A stretch of DNA of 64,000 nt from Cristatella mucedo. Taxonomy: Eukaryota; Bryozoa; Phylactolaemata; Cristatellidae. Below the pieces are notes generated by a model. The model ran no database searches. It saw only the letters and a list, made by a program, of their open reading frames with translations, and had not been told where the DNA came from. The DNA lies in NCBI GenBank assembly GCA_009760855.2, contig WPIO01000011.1, forward strand, positions 6,198,501-6,262,500, given 5' to 3'. This document shows, in pieces, positions 34,612 through 44,374 of the stretch. Positions within the stretch are counted from its first letter, which is position 1; each line of letters starts with the position of its first letter. A program made the position numbers and the translations under genes.

Positions 34612-34700
34612 TTAGAGCCCCCAGCGAGAACTTAATCTCTATTTAGGCACTTCGCCTATGCCCTGGAGCCCGAGTACGTGATCTAAGTCATCAAATGCGT
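34612..34700 (-). mobile_element. S2 SINE remnant within the large block
   Basis: The reverse complement reads gatcacgtactcgggctcc (B-box region) and then gcctaaatagagattaagtt, the family A-like tail. The corresponding place in the second block copy (60060-60115) still shows gaggtcgtgtgcttgagccc, so this SINE was present before the block was duplicated. Confidence 0.6.
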
Positions 34701-34889
34701 TCACTTTGACTGCTGCTGAGGCAAATACTTTAACAATTGGGTCAAACCAGTTTTTTAACAGTATAATATATAAGACATAGAGAAAAGTAGAGCATGAATC
34801 GTGCAGCAGGGAGTCAGATATTATAATGCAGTGCTGGTTCGAAAAATAAATCCAAAGGAAGGTTAAACTATAGATGTAATCAGAAATAA

Positions 34890-35272
34890 AAGATAGAGCA
34901 AGAGACAGACAGACAAAGAGACTGGGAAACAGATAGACAGAGATACAGAGAGACAGAGAGAGAAAGAGAGAGACATGGAGAGAGAGAGAGAGAGACAAAC
35001 AGAAAGAGAGAAAGAGAGACAAAAAGACAGATGGTCAGATAGATAGAGAGACAGAGAGACGTGGTGACAGAGAGACTGAGTGACCGAGTGATTTACATAA
35101 AAGAAAATGAGACGGGTGGGCAGAGAGACCAAGAGAGAGAGAGAGAAAGAGAGAGAGAGATAGAGATAGAGATAGAGAGAGAGAGAGACATAGAGAGACA
35201 GAGAGAGAGAGAGAGACAGAGAGACGGAGAGACAGAGAGACAGAGACAGAGACAGATTAAAGAGAGAGAGAA
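34890..35272. repeat. Purine-rich (GA/GACA)n tract
   Basis: Nearly 400 bp of agagagacagag-type imperfect repeats with purines on the plus strand. The equivalent tract in the second block copy (60315-60400) is about 90 bp, so it has grown here or shrunk there. The long Ser/Leu frames on the minus strand (34639-35327) and the Arg/Glu frame on the plus strand are by-products. Confidence 0.9.
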
Positions 35273-36090
35273 CTGAGTGCATGCGAATTAGCTTAGACTG
35301 ACAGAGGGACAGGATGAGCAGGATCAAGCTAAAAAGGCAAGGTAGAAGAAACGAAGAGAGACCGAGCCGAAGACAGAGTCTATGGTTAGTAGCTGATTCA
35401 CAAAAAGATTATGAAAATATTGGTGCGGCCACGACAGAGAGATCCAGATGCAATATATAAAGAAAAATGAATACACACTGCCCATATTGAATGGAATCAG
35501 AAATGGTGGTTACACGAATAACGGTTTTCTGCTCAGGTACCCGCGAGGTGGATGAGCCAGGCCGTCAATATGAGCTGAGAGCCCTCCTGAGCATCTTTCA
35601 TTTTCTCTTCGGCTTACTGTCAGAGGTTCCCAGTGTCGACCAGCGGTTTCTGCTCAAGCAGCACTTGAGAGGCAGAATGCTTCTCTTTAGTTTATGCCTT
35701 CTATTTCTACTCAAAGCCTAAGCAGATCGAGTCCATTCGGATGGTACTCGACAGCCCTAGAGTCTCGGCTGACAGAACTTGCTGATGAAGACTCATTGCA
35801 TCTTCCTCATCGGCATTCAGTCCTCTCACCTCCTATCGTTTACACGTCTCGATTGACAAACGTAACTTCAACTTGGCTCGTTGCTGCCAGTACCATGCAT
35901 CATCCACTTGGCCTGCTTGAGACATTGCTTTGACAACCAGCCAACGTCAGCCGATAACTTCAGTTTGATGACATGAGGGCCGGCTGCTTGCCTCCTCTCA
36001 GCCACTCGACAGAGGGATTGACGGCCCTGCCAGCATGCAGCAGCCTGCCCTGTTCGAGCTGCAGTACTTACAGGCAGCTGCTACAAGCTC

Positions 36091-36654
36091 GGGGCTGAAG
36101 CAGAAGCGTTCTGCTCCTGCTGCTCTGGGTAGCAATCCAGCCAGTCAACGTTCCTGTGTGCGACAGTTGGCCTTGCCACTCATCGCTGTAGTCACTAGTA
36201 GAGGTAGTTGCTCATAGTCGTAGTCAGCTACATGGGCTATACATACACGTAGTCAGTCAGCTACACGTAGATCGCTTGGCGTTCGGCAGCCTCAGATTCT
36301 TTGAGTGCCGCAGTCCACAGGTCCTACTCTGCCCTCGATCTGCCGCAGTCCACAGGTCCTACTCTGCCCTCGATCTGCTTGTGCACTCGAAGACACTGCC
36401 TACTCTAGTGCTGCTAAAGTATGTAGTTGTGGCCTAAGTTTGGGAACCGATCCAGCCAGTTGGCTTTCTTGTGTGCCACAGCTTGCCTGGCCACTCAAGG
36501 ACCTATCATTCATAGACCTAGTCTCTAGTAGACAAAGTCACTAACAAATACGGTCTCTAAACGTCGTCAGCCACATGGGAAGATTGTCAGGCATATGGCT
36601 GCATCAGATTCTTCGACTGCTATGGTCCACAATACCTGCTCCATCTTCCCTATG
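36091..36654. other. No recognised gene; perfect 35-bp duplication
   Basis: This stretch is GC-richer, with frames up to 79 codons and no motif. 36306-36340 is repeated exactly at 36341-36375 (35 bp, beginning TGCCGCAGTCCACAGG). gtagtcagctac(a) also recurs near 36220-36270. Confidence 0.5.
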
Positions 36655-36935
36655 CTTCTGCTCTCGATGCAATTCACTACGACAACCACTTTCCTGCTGC
36701 CGACTATGGCTCATCCTTTTCAGCAGTCCTGAGCTGCTACTTTCATGCTACTCACAGCCTCAACAGCTCTCCGGACTCTGCTATGCTTCCCACTTTCTCT
36801 TTCTTGCTTGAGATTAAGTCTGTTAGCTAACGAATGCATACCAAAGAGTGCTTCGGCTGTGAGGGCACAATACGAAACTCTCCTGCATAACCCCCACATA
36901 GTCGTGGAGTTACAGACTGAAATACGTTACACTAG
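36655..36935 (+). mobile_element. Family B LINE 3' end
   Basis: ctgctgccgactatggctca, gctatgcttcccactttctc, agtctgttagctaacgaatg, gtgcttcggctgtgag and ggagttacagact follow the family B 3' end seen on the minus strand at 49831-50110, and in degraded form in the satellite monomers. It is non-coding. Confidence 0.75.
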
Positions 36936-37267
36936 TATGTTTTCTAACGTGCAATGTTTGCGAACACTCCAAAATCGTGTGTAAGAGTTCGATTTGATAG
37001 CAAGTATCGAAGAAACCAATACTAGGAAAACGCTTTAGAAAAAAGGACACATAGTTTATAGTACAATTTGCGATTACACCACAGCATCGCCTATCGGAAG
37101 AGCAAAGTAATGTAGCTTGTTAATCTCTTCGTCAGAGTTAGGAATAGTAGATCTATCTATTCTATCGTACTATCTTACAATCGAGCAATATCGATTGTAT
37201 ATCTGCTCAATCATGAATACTTCAGAGTACAGAGCTCATGCATCATAATGCTGTCGTGCACAAATGC
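36936..37267. other. No recognised gene
   Basis: AT-rich, with no repeat or frame of note. A cluster of tatcgat/atctat words lies near 37150-37210. Confidence 0.3.
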
Positions 37268-37785
37268 TATTCATAAATACTCCACAATCAAGTCTGCCTA
37301 CTTTAAGCTACGTAACATTGATAAAATTCGGGCTTTTTTAGATAAGGATACCACGTCTAAGTGGGTCCATGCATCTGCGACATCCCGTCTTGACTTCTGT
37401 AACTAACTGCTTGCTGGCCTACCGGCATGTGCAAGCCGGCGATTTATGCTGACAAACAACAATAGGCTTGTCTGTCGTGAGCGGTTCAGTTGCCAAATCA
37501 CACCACTTCTCGAATACCTGCACTGGCTCTTTAGTCAAGCAACGGATCGACTTCAAGGTTTTGTCGCTCACTTTTAGGTCACTTCATTCTTTGGCTCCGG
37601 CCTATCTCTCAGATCTACTCCTCCACCAGGCCAAGCATCGTACCACTCGCTTTTCGGAATCCAGCAGTCTACAAATACCCCGAACAAACCTCAAAGTCCT
37701 TGGAGACCGTGCATTTAGTTCAAATAGTCCCAAAGCCTGTAACTCACTCCCGACTTGCGTCACAACATTCCCTGATTTGATCACA
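37268..37785 (+). mobile_element. Family A LINE fragment without its 3' UTR
   Basis: It runs from the RT thumb (cacaatcaagtctgcctact) through gcatctgcgacatcccgtct to the C-terminal block (LGDRAFSSNSPKACNSLPTC near 37705). It stops at gatttgatcacaatt (near 37790), where the family B reading begins. No 3' UTR or tail is present, so the join is a rearrangement or a chimaera and not a standard insertion end. Confidence 0.8.
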
Positions 37786-38185
37786 ATTGCTGAAAAAATT
37801 GTGCACATTCGTGCCTCCATTAACCCACCTTTGACTAAATCATCGCCGTTTCTCAACCTGTGACCTTCCTTAAAAGGTTCTCCGATGTTTCTGCGTGCGA
37901 TGTGGCTGCCTTATTGTGTGTATGGCCTTAGGGTCAAGCAAAAAGAGCTCGTTTCCTGAAAACTCAATACCTTCATATATGTGGTCCTCACTAGCAGACC
38001 AAACTAGCCCTGCCATAACCAAGATTTTTCATGCTTCTTTAAGAAGAGGGATCGTTCCCAAGACATTCAAATCAGCAATCGTTAGACCCATTCTTAAAAA
38101 GCCTGCATTAGACGCAGAGGTCCTAGCAAGCTATCGCCCAGTTTCCCATCTTCCTTTCTTATCAAGGATTCTTGCTAGCCGCGAT
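37786..38185 (+). pseudogene. Family B LINE linker and start of RT
   Basis: EKIVHIRASINPPLTKSS (37790-37845) is the same block as IVHIRASIKLPLTKA at 29200-29250 on the minus strand. It is followed by [12 protein letters not shown] (about 37875) and, in the open stretch 37895-38215, [35 protein letters not shown] and [15 protein letters not shown], the first conserved RT block. The frame shifts once near 37900. It has no motif A or C and no 3' end. Confidence 0.8.
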
Positions 38186-38912
38186 CTTATCCCTTGCCTT
38201 AGGGGGTCTGACTAGGGCACCTAGAACAACCGTACGGCGACGGACTAGCCTTGGTGAGCCGTGATGGCACACTAGGTAAGGCGGTTGCTTTCACGACCTC
38301 GGTCCCGAGGTTGTGGGTTCGATTCCTGTGGTGGGCGATCCTTTATCGCCACTGCAAGCGGTGGTGATAGCCGTAAAGGCTCTTCTATCGCTATACAAAA
38401 AGAGGCTGTTTAATCAGCTAGGATTTTTTTGGAGGGGGACTGGCCAAGGACTGGCCAAGGACTAGCCAAGAAGAATTAGGCTTAGGACGGACACCGAGAG
38501 CTAGGGTCCGACAAAAACAATAACAGCTACGCCCAAGGTCGAGAGGCCAGAGAGAGAGGGAGGAGTATACAATAACAGGACTGACAGAGCTCAGGGCTGC
38601 AGCTTCGGTAGTCGATGCGAGACTACGCTTCGAGAGCACGAGAGACGAACCTACGGCGACGGACAGCTAAGTGCAACTTAGACTGCTCAGTTGTGTTCTA
38701 CCGGCTACTCAGTCAGCCGCTGCTATCTTGGGGTGCTGCAGTGACGGGCTTGCACAGTTGCGTTACCGCTACAAAAAGGCCCACAATAAACTGTTGCTTT
38801 CGGCACCCATTTGTGGCAGCCTGTGTTTTAACCGCACCACAGTACTGCATCGCACAGTCCACCATTAGAGAGCCGGGGGACGAGCCTCTGGGCGGTTACA
38901 AGATTATGTAGC
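38166..38912 (+). repeat. Left arm of large inverted repeat
   Basis: The arm matches the reverse complement of 40110-41125. Shared phrases: cccttgcc then gtctgactagg (38190-38215 / 41080-41110), the ccaaggact repeats, aagaagaattaggc, cagagctcagggctgcagct, the stretch from gatgcgagactacgcttcg to gacggacagctaagtgcaac, cccacaataaactgttg, and gcacccatttgt to ggttaaaacac (read either way). A SINE interrupts it at 38247-38412. Its outer end overlaps the RT reading of 37786-38185. Confidence 0.85.
38247..38412 (+). mobile_element. tRNA-headed SINE (family S1)
   Basis: GAGCCGTGATGGCACACTAG and gtaaggcggttgc give the A-box half, GAGGTTGTGGGTTCGATTCC the B box. The body has gtggtgatagccgtaaaggc and the 3' end is gaggctgtttaatcagct. 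The right arm of the inverted repeat has no such insert at the same place (near 41045-41070), so the insertion followed formation of the arms. It is not a functional tRNA gene: no acceptor stem pairing or anticodon arm is evident. Confidence 0.8.
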
Positions 38913-39720
38913 TGGACGTAGGTAGACTTGGCAGTGGAGTTGATGTGGTTGTCTAATGAAACGACACTTTCGATTAAAACACCTAGATTGCATGCAGATT
39001 CGACAAAAGATATGCTGGCAGAACCGATTTTGAGCACTAGGTTTTCCCATTTCTGAATCGCACTTGGTTCGCCAATAACTACTAAACTAGTAAATTAGTT
39101 TGGTCACCATTTAATGTAAGAAAGTTTGTTTCAGTCCGTGTGCGAATGACATCATAACATGCAGAAAGGAAGTTGAGAGAGTTCGACGTGCTGGAGGGCC
39201 GGGAAGGGTCAACCCAAAGGTACAACTGAGTGGCATATGCATTGAAGTGAAGGCCTAGATTATGCCTGGTAATCCCATCGGCAAGATGAAGAGTATAAAC
39301 CGTGAACAAAACCCGACCAAACACAGAACCCTTAGGTACACCATACTTCAGTGGTTCGTCAGATGATCTTTGTTCATTCACATCAGTGCTCTGGAGTCTC
39401 CCACTGAGATTGAACCAAAACCAATGCAGTGCAGTACCAGTGCTGCCCAGGCGAGATGAGAGGCACCCAAGAATGACTTGGGGATCGATAGCATCAAAAG
39501 CTGCCGAAAGATTGAGCAAAACAAGCAGGGAGACTCTACTCAAGTCTGCATTCCTAAGTTGGTCGTTATACACCCGAAACAATGCCAACTCGGTGGAGTG
39601 ATTATCTCTAAAATCAGACTGGAACTAACAAAAGGATAACTTAAAAGTGAACCTACTAGTGGCTAACTTGGTGATGGAAAGTATCAAAAGCCGCATAAAG
39701 ATCGAGCAAAACAAGCTGGA
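38895..39720 (-). mobile_element. Family A LINE RT fragment between the inverted-repeat arms
   Basis: Plus-strand phrases ggagttgatgtggttgtcta (38937), tgatctttgttcattcac and ggtcgttatacacccgaaac are the reverse complement of family A RT. The minus-strand frame at 39082-39588 (168 codons) shows LLVLLNLSAAFDAIDPQVIL (motif A changed: the first Asp is Asn, and Ile-Asp-His has become Ile-Asp-Pro), GVPKGSVFGRVLF and FNAYATQLYLW (motif C YADD has become YAT). It is therefore inactive. 39655-39720 repeats part of the same region. It has no 3' end. Confidence 0.85.
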
Positions 39721-40109
39721 ATAAACTCGTGTAGCCCACTGGTAGCCACACCTTCCACAATGGCTGTGCCCACTGAGTTTGGCCCGAGCTTCCTAAGCCG
39801 TTCAACTGCAAGGTACCACAGCTTCCTGAAACGTCGGTAGCTTCGTCGTCGTCGCCATAGAGACGCGACTCGAGTCGAACCATAGCGACGCCCGATTCTT
39901 ATCGCCCAATCGGCTTACCTTATACCTCACCCGTAGTTGGGTTCACTTCGTCTGCTGTTATTGCTGCACCATAACCGGCTCGGCACAAGCAGCAGATCCG
40001 GCACAGGCAGCAGATCCGGCGAAAGCAGCAGACGAGGGGGTAGTCAACTCGGGCTTACTCTTCGAAATCGCCAGGCGTGGCAGCTAGAAATTCGCCAGTG
40101 GCACATCAA
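39721..40109. other. No recognised gene; short internal repeats
   Basis: The inner spacer of the inverted repeat. gcagatccggc(g/a)...cag recurs three times at 39985-40035. The frames are short and featureless. Confidence 0.4.
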
Positions 40110-40267
40110 CTGGAAATATCACATAATTTTGTAACCGTGCAGAAGCTCGTCCCCCCGGCTCTCTTCCGGTGGACTGTGAGATGCAGTGCTGCGATGCGGT
40201 TAAAACACAGGCGGCAACAAATGGGTGCCGAAACCAACAGTTTATTGTGGGCCTGTTAGTAACGGTG

Positions 40268-40475
40268 ACGCGCCGGCGCAAGCGCTTTAAGGGGCTCACA
40301 CCGGACCAACGGAGTTAACCGAGCGAACTCCCGAAGCCCGACTACAATAACTGGGCGTTTATGCGGCCCGTATCGGCCCGACGGAGTTAACCAGGCAAAC
40401 TCTCGAAGTCCGAGTATAACTAACTACCCTATGGGCGCGTCGCTCGCTAGCGATTATCCCAACCATGAAGGACGG
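40268..40475. repeat. Right-arm-only segment with ~68-bp duplication
   Basis: acggagttaaccgagcgaac (near 40308) and acggagttaaccaggcaaac (near 40381) start two diverged direct copies of a ~68-72-bp unit, each continuing with a (t/c)cgaag(c/t)cc word. The left arm has no counterpart, so this is an insertion here or a deletion there. Confidence 0.6.
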
Positions 40476-40655
40476 CCGCTACAGCACCCCAAGATACGAG
40501 CAGCTAACTGAGCAGCCGGCAGAACAAAACTGCCCAGTCTAAGTTGCACTTAGCTGTCCGTCGCCGTAGGTTCGTCTCCCGTGCTCTCGAAGCGTAGTCT
40601 CGCATCGACTACCGAAGCTGCAGCCCTGAGCTCTGTCAGTCCTGTTATTGTATAC

Positions 40656-40879
<224 letters not shown>

Positions 40880-40964
40880 CCAATCGACCTTGGGCGTAGC
40901 TGTTATTGTGTTTGTCGGACCCTAGCTCTCACTGTCCGTCCTCGGCCTAATTCTTCTTGGCTAG

Positions 40965-41072
40965 CCGTTGGCTAGCCCCTGGCTAGCCCTTGGTCATTCC
41001 TCGGCCAGTCCTTGGCTAGTCCTTGGCAAGTCTTTGACCAATCCTTGGCCAATCCTAGGCTAGTCTGCCTGC
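40965..41072. repeat. Degenerate 11- to 12-bp minisatellite
   Basis: Units of the type ccttggctagt / ccttggccaat are repeated about nine times with many substitutions. The left arm keeps only about three units (38441-38472, aggactggcca type). Confidence 0.75.
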
Positions 41073-41125
41073 TACGGTTACTATAGGTGCCCCTAGTCAG
41101 ACCCACTGAGGCAAGGGTTAATATC

Positions 41126-41449
41126 GCAACTAGCCTGAGAGCTGCTCTGTTGCAATTTTGTCATCAGCGAACGTCGGTTATGTAAGTGCTTGGGGTGGCC
41201 CGGGTCGCTAACTCCTCACTTTAGGAGGAATGCCAATGCCTCCCTGCCGTTTGCTTCACCGTTGGTTATGACCACCGATGCTATTTATGAAATCCTTCTG
41301 GCTGTCTATAATTATTCGCCTAGTCTTCATTTCATTCACTGCCAAGACGCTAAAAAAATCAGGCTTAGCATGGAATCAATGATCGATGATTCGTTGATCA
41401 TTGAATCGATTCCTGGCACCGATTCCCGGGTGACGTTAAGCAGTGGGCT
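41126..41449. other. No recognised gene; 126-codon frame continues right
   Basis: The frame at 41190-41570 has no recognised domain. Part of it overlaps the segment duplicated with the HtrL/YibB gene. TCAATGATC/GATCATTGA (41376-41404) is a short perfect inverted repeat. Confidence 0.35.
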
Positions 41450-42131
41450 AAGCCGACCAAACAGGAACCTAGAAATTATTTTAGTTCTCTTTGGGCGTTA
41501 TGAATTGCTTATTGTTGCGGATCAACAGCTGAGAGAGTCTACCCTTAGTAATCGTAAGTGTTCAAGCTAAATATTCAATACCTTGGCTAGTTTTCGCACT
41601 ACGTCCAGGGGCGTATGGGAAGACCTTCTCACCTGACATTAAGATGTCATCGGTCGACGGTTAACCCAAACTTAAGATATCTGCTGTGACAGCATAAAGG
41701 CCTTCGAGATGGATATAACTTATCGTGTATCGGCCATCGGCCTCTCAACTTACGTCGACGGTGCAGCCGAAAGCTGCAGTTGCCAGCATTCCAGCTCTCT
41801 CGGCCTACGACGGACTGCATCAAGCAGCTAGCAGGCTGAGGTCACAGCAAGTATTTGTCAGTCTCAACACAACGTCTCCTAATTTAAAATTGCGAGTGAG
41901 TTTCATGAACTCGTTTATTTGGCTAGAGAATCTGGGTAAACTGGACTGGTGAAAACTCAGTCCCACTCTCGAATTAACGGTCGCTAATTAAATCATGTCT
42001 TTCCATTCCAGGTCAACAGTTGCATTAGCCACATCAACGCTCGTTCGGCTCCAAGAGTAAAGAAGCTGATGGCACATTCACCTTGACCGCTGCTCGTAAC
42101 ACCCGGCTAGCTAGTGAGTCCCTCCGGCGCC
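41450..42131 (+). promoter_or_regulatory. Upstream region of the HtrL/YibB-like gene (duplicated)
   Basis: This ~680 bp recurs upstream of the broken second copy at 51786-52518, with shared phrases such as ttctctttgggc/ttttctttgggc, aatattcaatacct, gtgcagccgaa/gtgcagtcgaa, gagtttcatgaactcg/gagtttcgtgaactcg and ggactggtgaaaac. A splice-acceptor-like site, tttccattccag then GTCAACAG, lies at about 42000-42012, with the equivalent tttacattccag/gacaacag in the second copy. This suggests that the coding exon is preceded by an intron and that 42012-42131 is 5' UTR. No TATA box was identified. Confidence 0.45.
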
Positions 42132-43220
42132 ATGGCAGTCACAGTCACCAAGGCAGAGGCCAGCTGCCGAATCAAGTGGCGCAGAGCAACCGTTCTAGTC
42201 ATGCTATCGGTTGGCATAGTGATCCTATTTCTGACCTTCCGACCTACGATATCTTCGGTTTCGGCTGGGCACTTTGAGAACGCTAATAGGTCTGACCTCG
42301 TTCAGTATCCATCAGTCGCTTGGACGGCTTCACAGTCCTCCGAGATGAACAGGAGCCCCAACGTGACAATAGTTACGGCTTTCTTCAATATCGGATCTTT
42401 TGCTAGAGGCAGTCCTGGAAATATTAGAGGACCTTCTACTTATGAAAAGTGTATATCCACGTACGGTCACATAGAGAACTCGGTGGTAGCTTATTTTGAC
42501 AACGATGCCATGGCGAAGTATTTCACCAGGCTTAGACTAGGCAAACCTACGAAAGTCGTCATGGTCGACCGAAAGGAGATGTGGGCCTTCACTCTGCAGA
42601 ATCGAACCCAGTCGATATTCGACCAGCCCGGCTACCCACAAAATCACCCCAAATCCACAAACGCTGCATACGTGTGTGCCATGCACGCCAAGTACGAGCT
42701 GCTAGCCACAACTGTCCGACAGGACCCGTTCAACACGATCTATTTTGCTTGGCTCGACGCGGGTTTGTTTCGTGATCTGGCAGGCAGCCAGAACATGCCA
42801 CCCTTCGTCATTAACTCACCCGAGTGCCACCGAAGCGAGGCAGTGGCATTCTCCAAGGTTTACTCGATGAGCGATAGATCTGTGGCAGACATCATGAGGA
42901 ATGGCCTGGACTGGGTAAGTGGGGCGTTCCTGATTGCCAAATCAGACGCGATGCTCAGGTTCTGTGCAGACGACATGCTTCGTGCCGAGGATCTGCTGGG
43001 CCGCGGACTGGCCAATCACGACCAGAGTGTCATCTTTTCGCTATATGCGCCTAGCTCGGATTGGACGGCGGCCGTGCCCCTTCAGGGCTTTTATGGAACC
43101 GGCTCCAACGAATGGTTTTATATCGCTTACCTACAAAGGCAGGACTGGATCGACCGAGGCCCTCGACCCAAGGCCAGAAGGCCAGACGGCCTTCAATGTT
43201 CGTACGTTCTGTATAAATGA
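42132..43220 (+). CDS. HtrL/YibB-family type II membrane protein
   Basis: 362 codons in one exon. The start ATG at 42132 lies in a near-ideal Kozak context (GGCGCCATGG). A GTG 18 bases upstream is open but not expected as a eukaryotic start. Residues 1-18 are basic and cytosolic, 19-36 (ATVLVMLSVGIVILFLTF) form one signal-anchor membrane helix, and 37-76 are a stem. From residue 77 comes the HtrL/YibB domain: NVTIVTAFFNIGSFARG, VAYFDNDAMAKYF (about 119-131), YFAWLDAGLFRD (about 204-215), DWVSGAFLIAK (about 260-270) and ANHDQSVIFSLY (about 294-305). N-glycosylation sequons are at 52, 77 and 157. The layout is that of a Golgi glycosyltransferase, and the FDNDA and LDAG acidic pairs could bind nucleotide-sugar and metal. 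That reading is inference: the family, best known from a bacterial LPS-locus protein, has no firmly established activity. No frame damage is seen. Confidence 0.85.
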   Translation: MAVTVTKAEASCRIKWRRATVLVMLSVGIVILFLTFRPTISSVSAGHFENANRSDLVQYPSVAWTASQSSEMNRSPNVTIVTAFFNIGSFARGSPGNIRGPSTYEKCISTYGHIENSVVAYFDNDAMAKYFTRLRLGKPTKVVMVDRKEMWAFTLQNRTQSIFDQPGYPQNHPKSTNAAYVCAMHAKYELLATTVRQDPFNTIYFAWLDAGLFRDLAGSQNMPPFVINSPECHRSEAVAFSKVYSMSDRSVADIMRNGLDWVSGAFLIAKSDAMLRFCADDMLRAEDLLGRGLANHDQSVIFSLYAPSSDWTAAVPLQGFYGTGSNEWFYIAYLQRQDWIDRGPRPKARRPDGLQCSYVLYK

Positions 43221-44374
43221 GCAAGGAAAAATATTCACCACAGTGTCGCTTCGTCTCGTCTAGCAGCTCAGTCGCAACTTTGGGTCAAATGCAGTGCTAA
43301 CTTTTGCTGTCAACTGAAGGCTATCAACTGCAGGAGGAGATTGTAGATGTAAGGGCAGGTAGGGCTACCCAGGAAATATCTGGAAGATCTTCTTCGGGCG
43401 GCTTCCGAACGAAGGCCGCCTCTTACTTTTGAGCTGGCCAATTACATAAGCTTTCTCCAAACTTTGATCTCGCTCGTTGAAATGCTACTTTTTTTACCCA
43501 GGCGATCTCACTGCGATCAAAACTAAATACGTCAAAAACGGGGGTTATATTGTCGCTAGGCTACCTGCTTCTTACTCTCGATCTCCTCTCCACGTTTAAA
43601 GGCTACTTTTTCGACATGCAGGTTCCTGTAAGCTCTGCTAAAGGCTACTTTTTTCGTCACTAATCCAACGTCAATTGCACCAATAAATCAAGGCGAGGCA
43701 TTAGATGCATACAATTGATGTATATAATTGGATGTTAAGAAATTTTAGCTCGGAGAAGAAGAGAAAGAGAAAAGAAGCTGCAGTCATTGCTTGCAACTCA
43801 GACTAGACTAGAGCTACGGCTACAATTACTGCGATAGAATGCAAGAAGCTAAAAGCCGTTATGATTCACAGGAGCCGCACGGTAGTTGGCTTGCGACTTT
43901 AAACTCTTAAATATCTATCAATGAGTCTAATTACCTTAATTGCTATTAATTATTTGGTTATTATAGGTAATTAATAATATAAATATTAGTAATTAATTGT
44001 GATGGTTATTAGCTTTGGACTTGTATTTTCCTAGTGATAAGAACTTCGGAAAACAGAAAAGCGAGAATAAACGGGCATAAAAAGTTACTCATTCGGGCTC
44101 ACTCTTTCCGTGCTGATCAGTCCTCTGGGTGCTTGTTAGAGCTAATACAGCACAACTTATCACTGACCTATTTATTTGCTTCTTACCAGAGCATTTAGAC
44201 GGCATGGAAATTGATATCGCTCTCTTTAAGTGCTATGTAGGTGTTTTATTATAATGAGAAGCACCACTGAGCCAGGAGGAAAGTCCAGGAAGCGAGTAGC
44301 AGCTTGAAAGTACTAGCTAACAAAGTACGGCTGGAAAAGAATTCGCTGACTTGTCGGCAGAAATGAAACAAATT
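43221..44374. other. 3' flank of the HtrL/YibB-like gene; no other gene
   Basis: An AATAAA at 43682-43687 is a possible polyadenylation signal about 460 bp after the stop. A word aa(a/t)(t/g)gctacttttt occurs three times (near 43482, 43599 and 43640). 43930-44010 is AT-rich with overlapping short inverted repeats (taattaat words). No second coding region was found. Confidence 0.45.

Larger units (their letters stand above)
34140..36090 (+). repeat. Large dispersed block, copy 1
   Basis: It is colinear with 59690-60940 plus 62126-62700 on the same strand. Shared phrases in order: aaaagcagaggttcatgc/caaaggagaggttaatcc, gaacctgtcgagt/gagcctgtcgagt, the S2 SINE remnant, tttgactgctgctgaggcaa/attgaccattgctgagacaa, the purine-rich tract, aaaaaggcaaggtagaag/gaaaaggcaaggttgaaa, ttttctgctcaggt/tttctgctcaggt, then aaagcctaagcagatcgagt/gaagcctaagcaaatcaagt and agggccggctgcttgcct in both. 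The nature of the block (transposon or segmental duplication) is not evident. No coding domain was recognised. Confidence 0.8.

Noticed and set aside
34639-35327. Leu/Ser-rich frames of 127 and 154 codons on the minus strand
   Set aside because: They read through the purine-rich imperfect repeat; no domain, and the tract is much shorter in the paralogous block.
38247-38335. Functional tRNA gene
   Set aside because: The A and B boxes are present, but no acceptor-stem pairing or anticodon arm is evident, and a second copy with the same non-tRNA tail lies at 33959-34120; it is a SINE head.
42132-43220. Bacterial contamination as source of the HtrL/YibB-like gene
   Set aside because: The gene has a signal anchor, a Kozak start and a splice-acceptor-like site, and a duplicate copy lies among the same LINEs and repeats.
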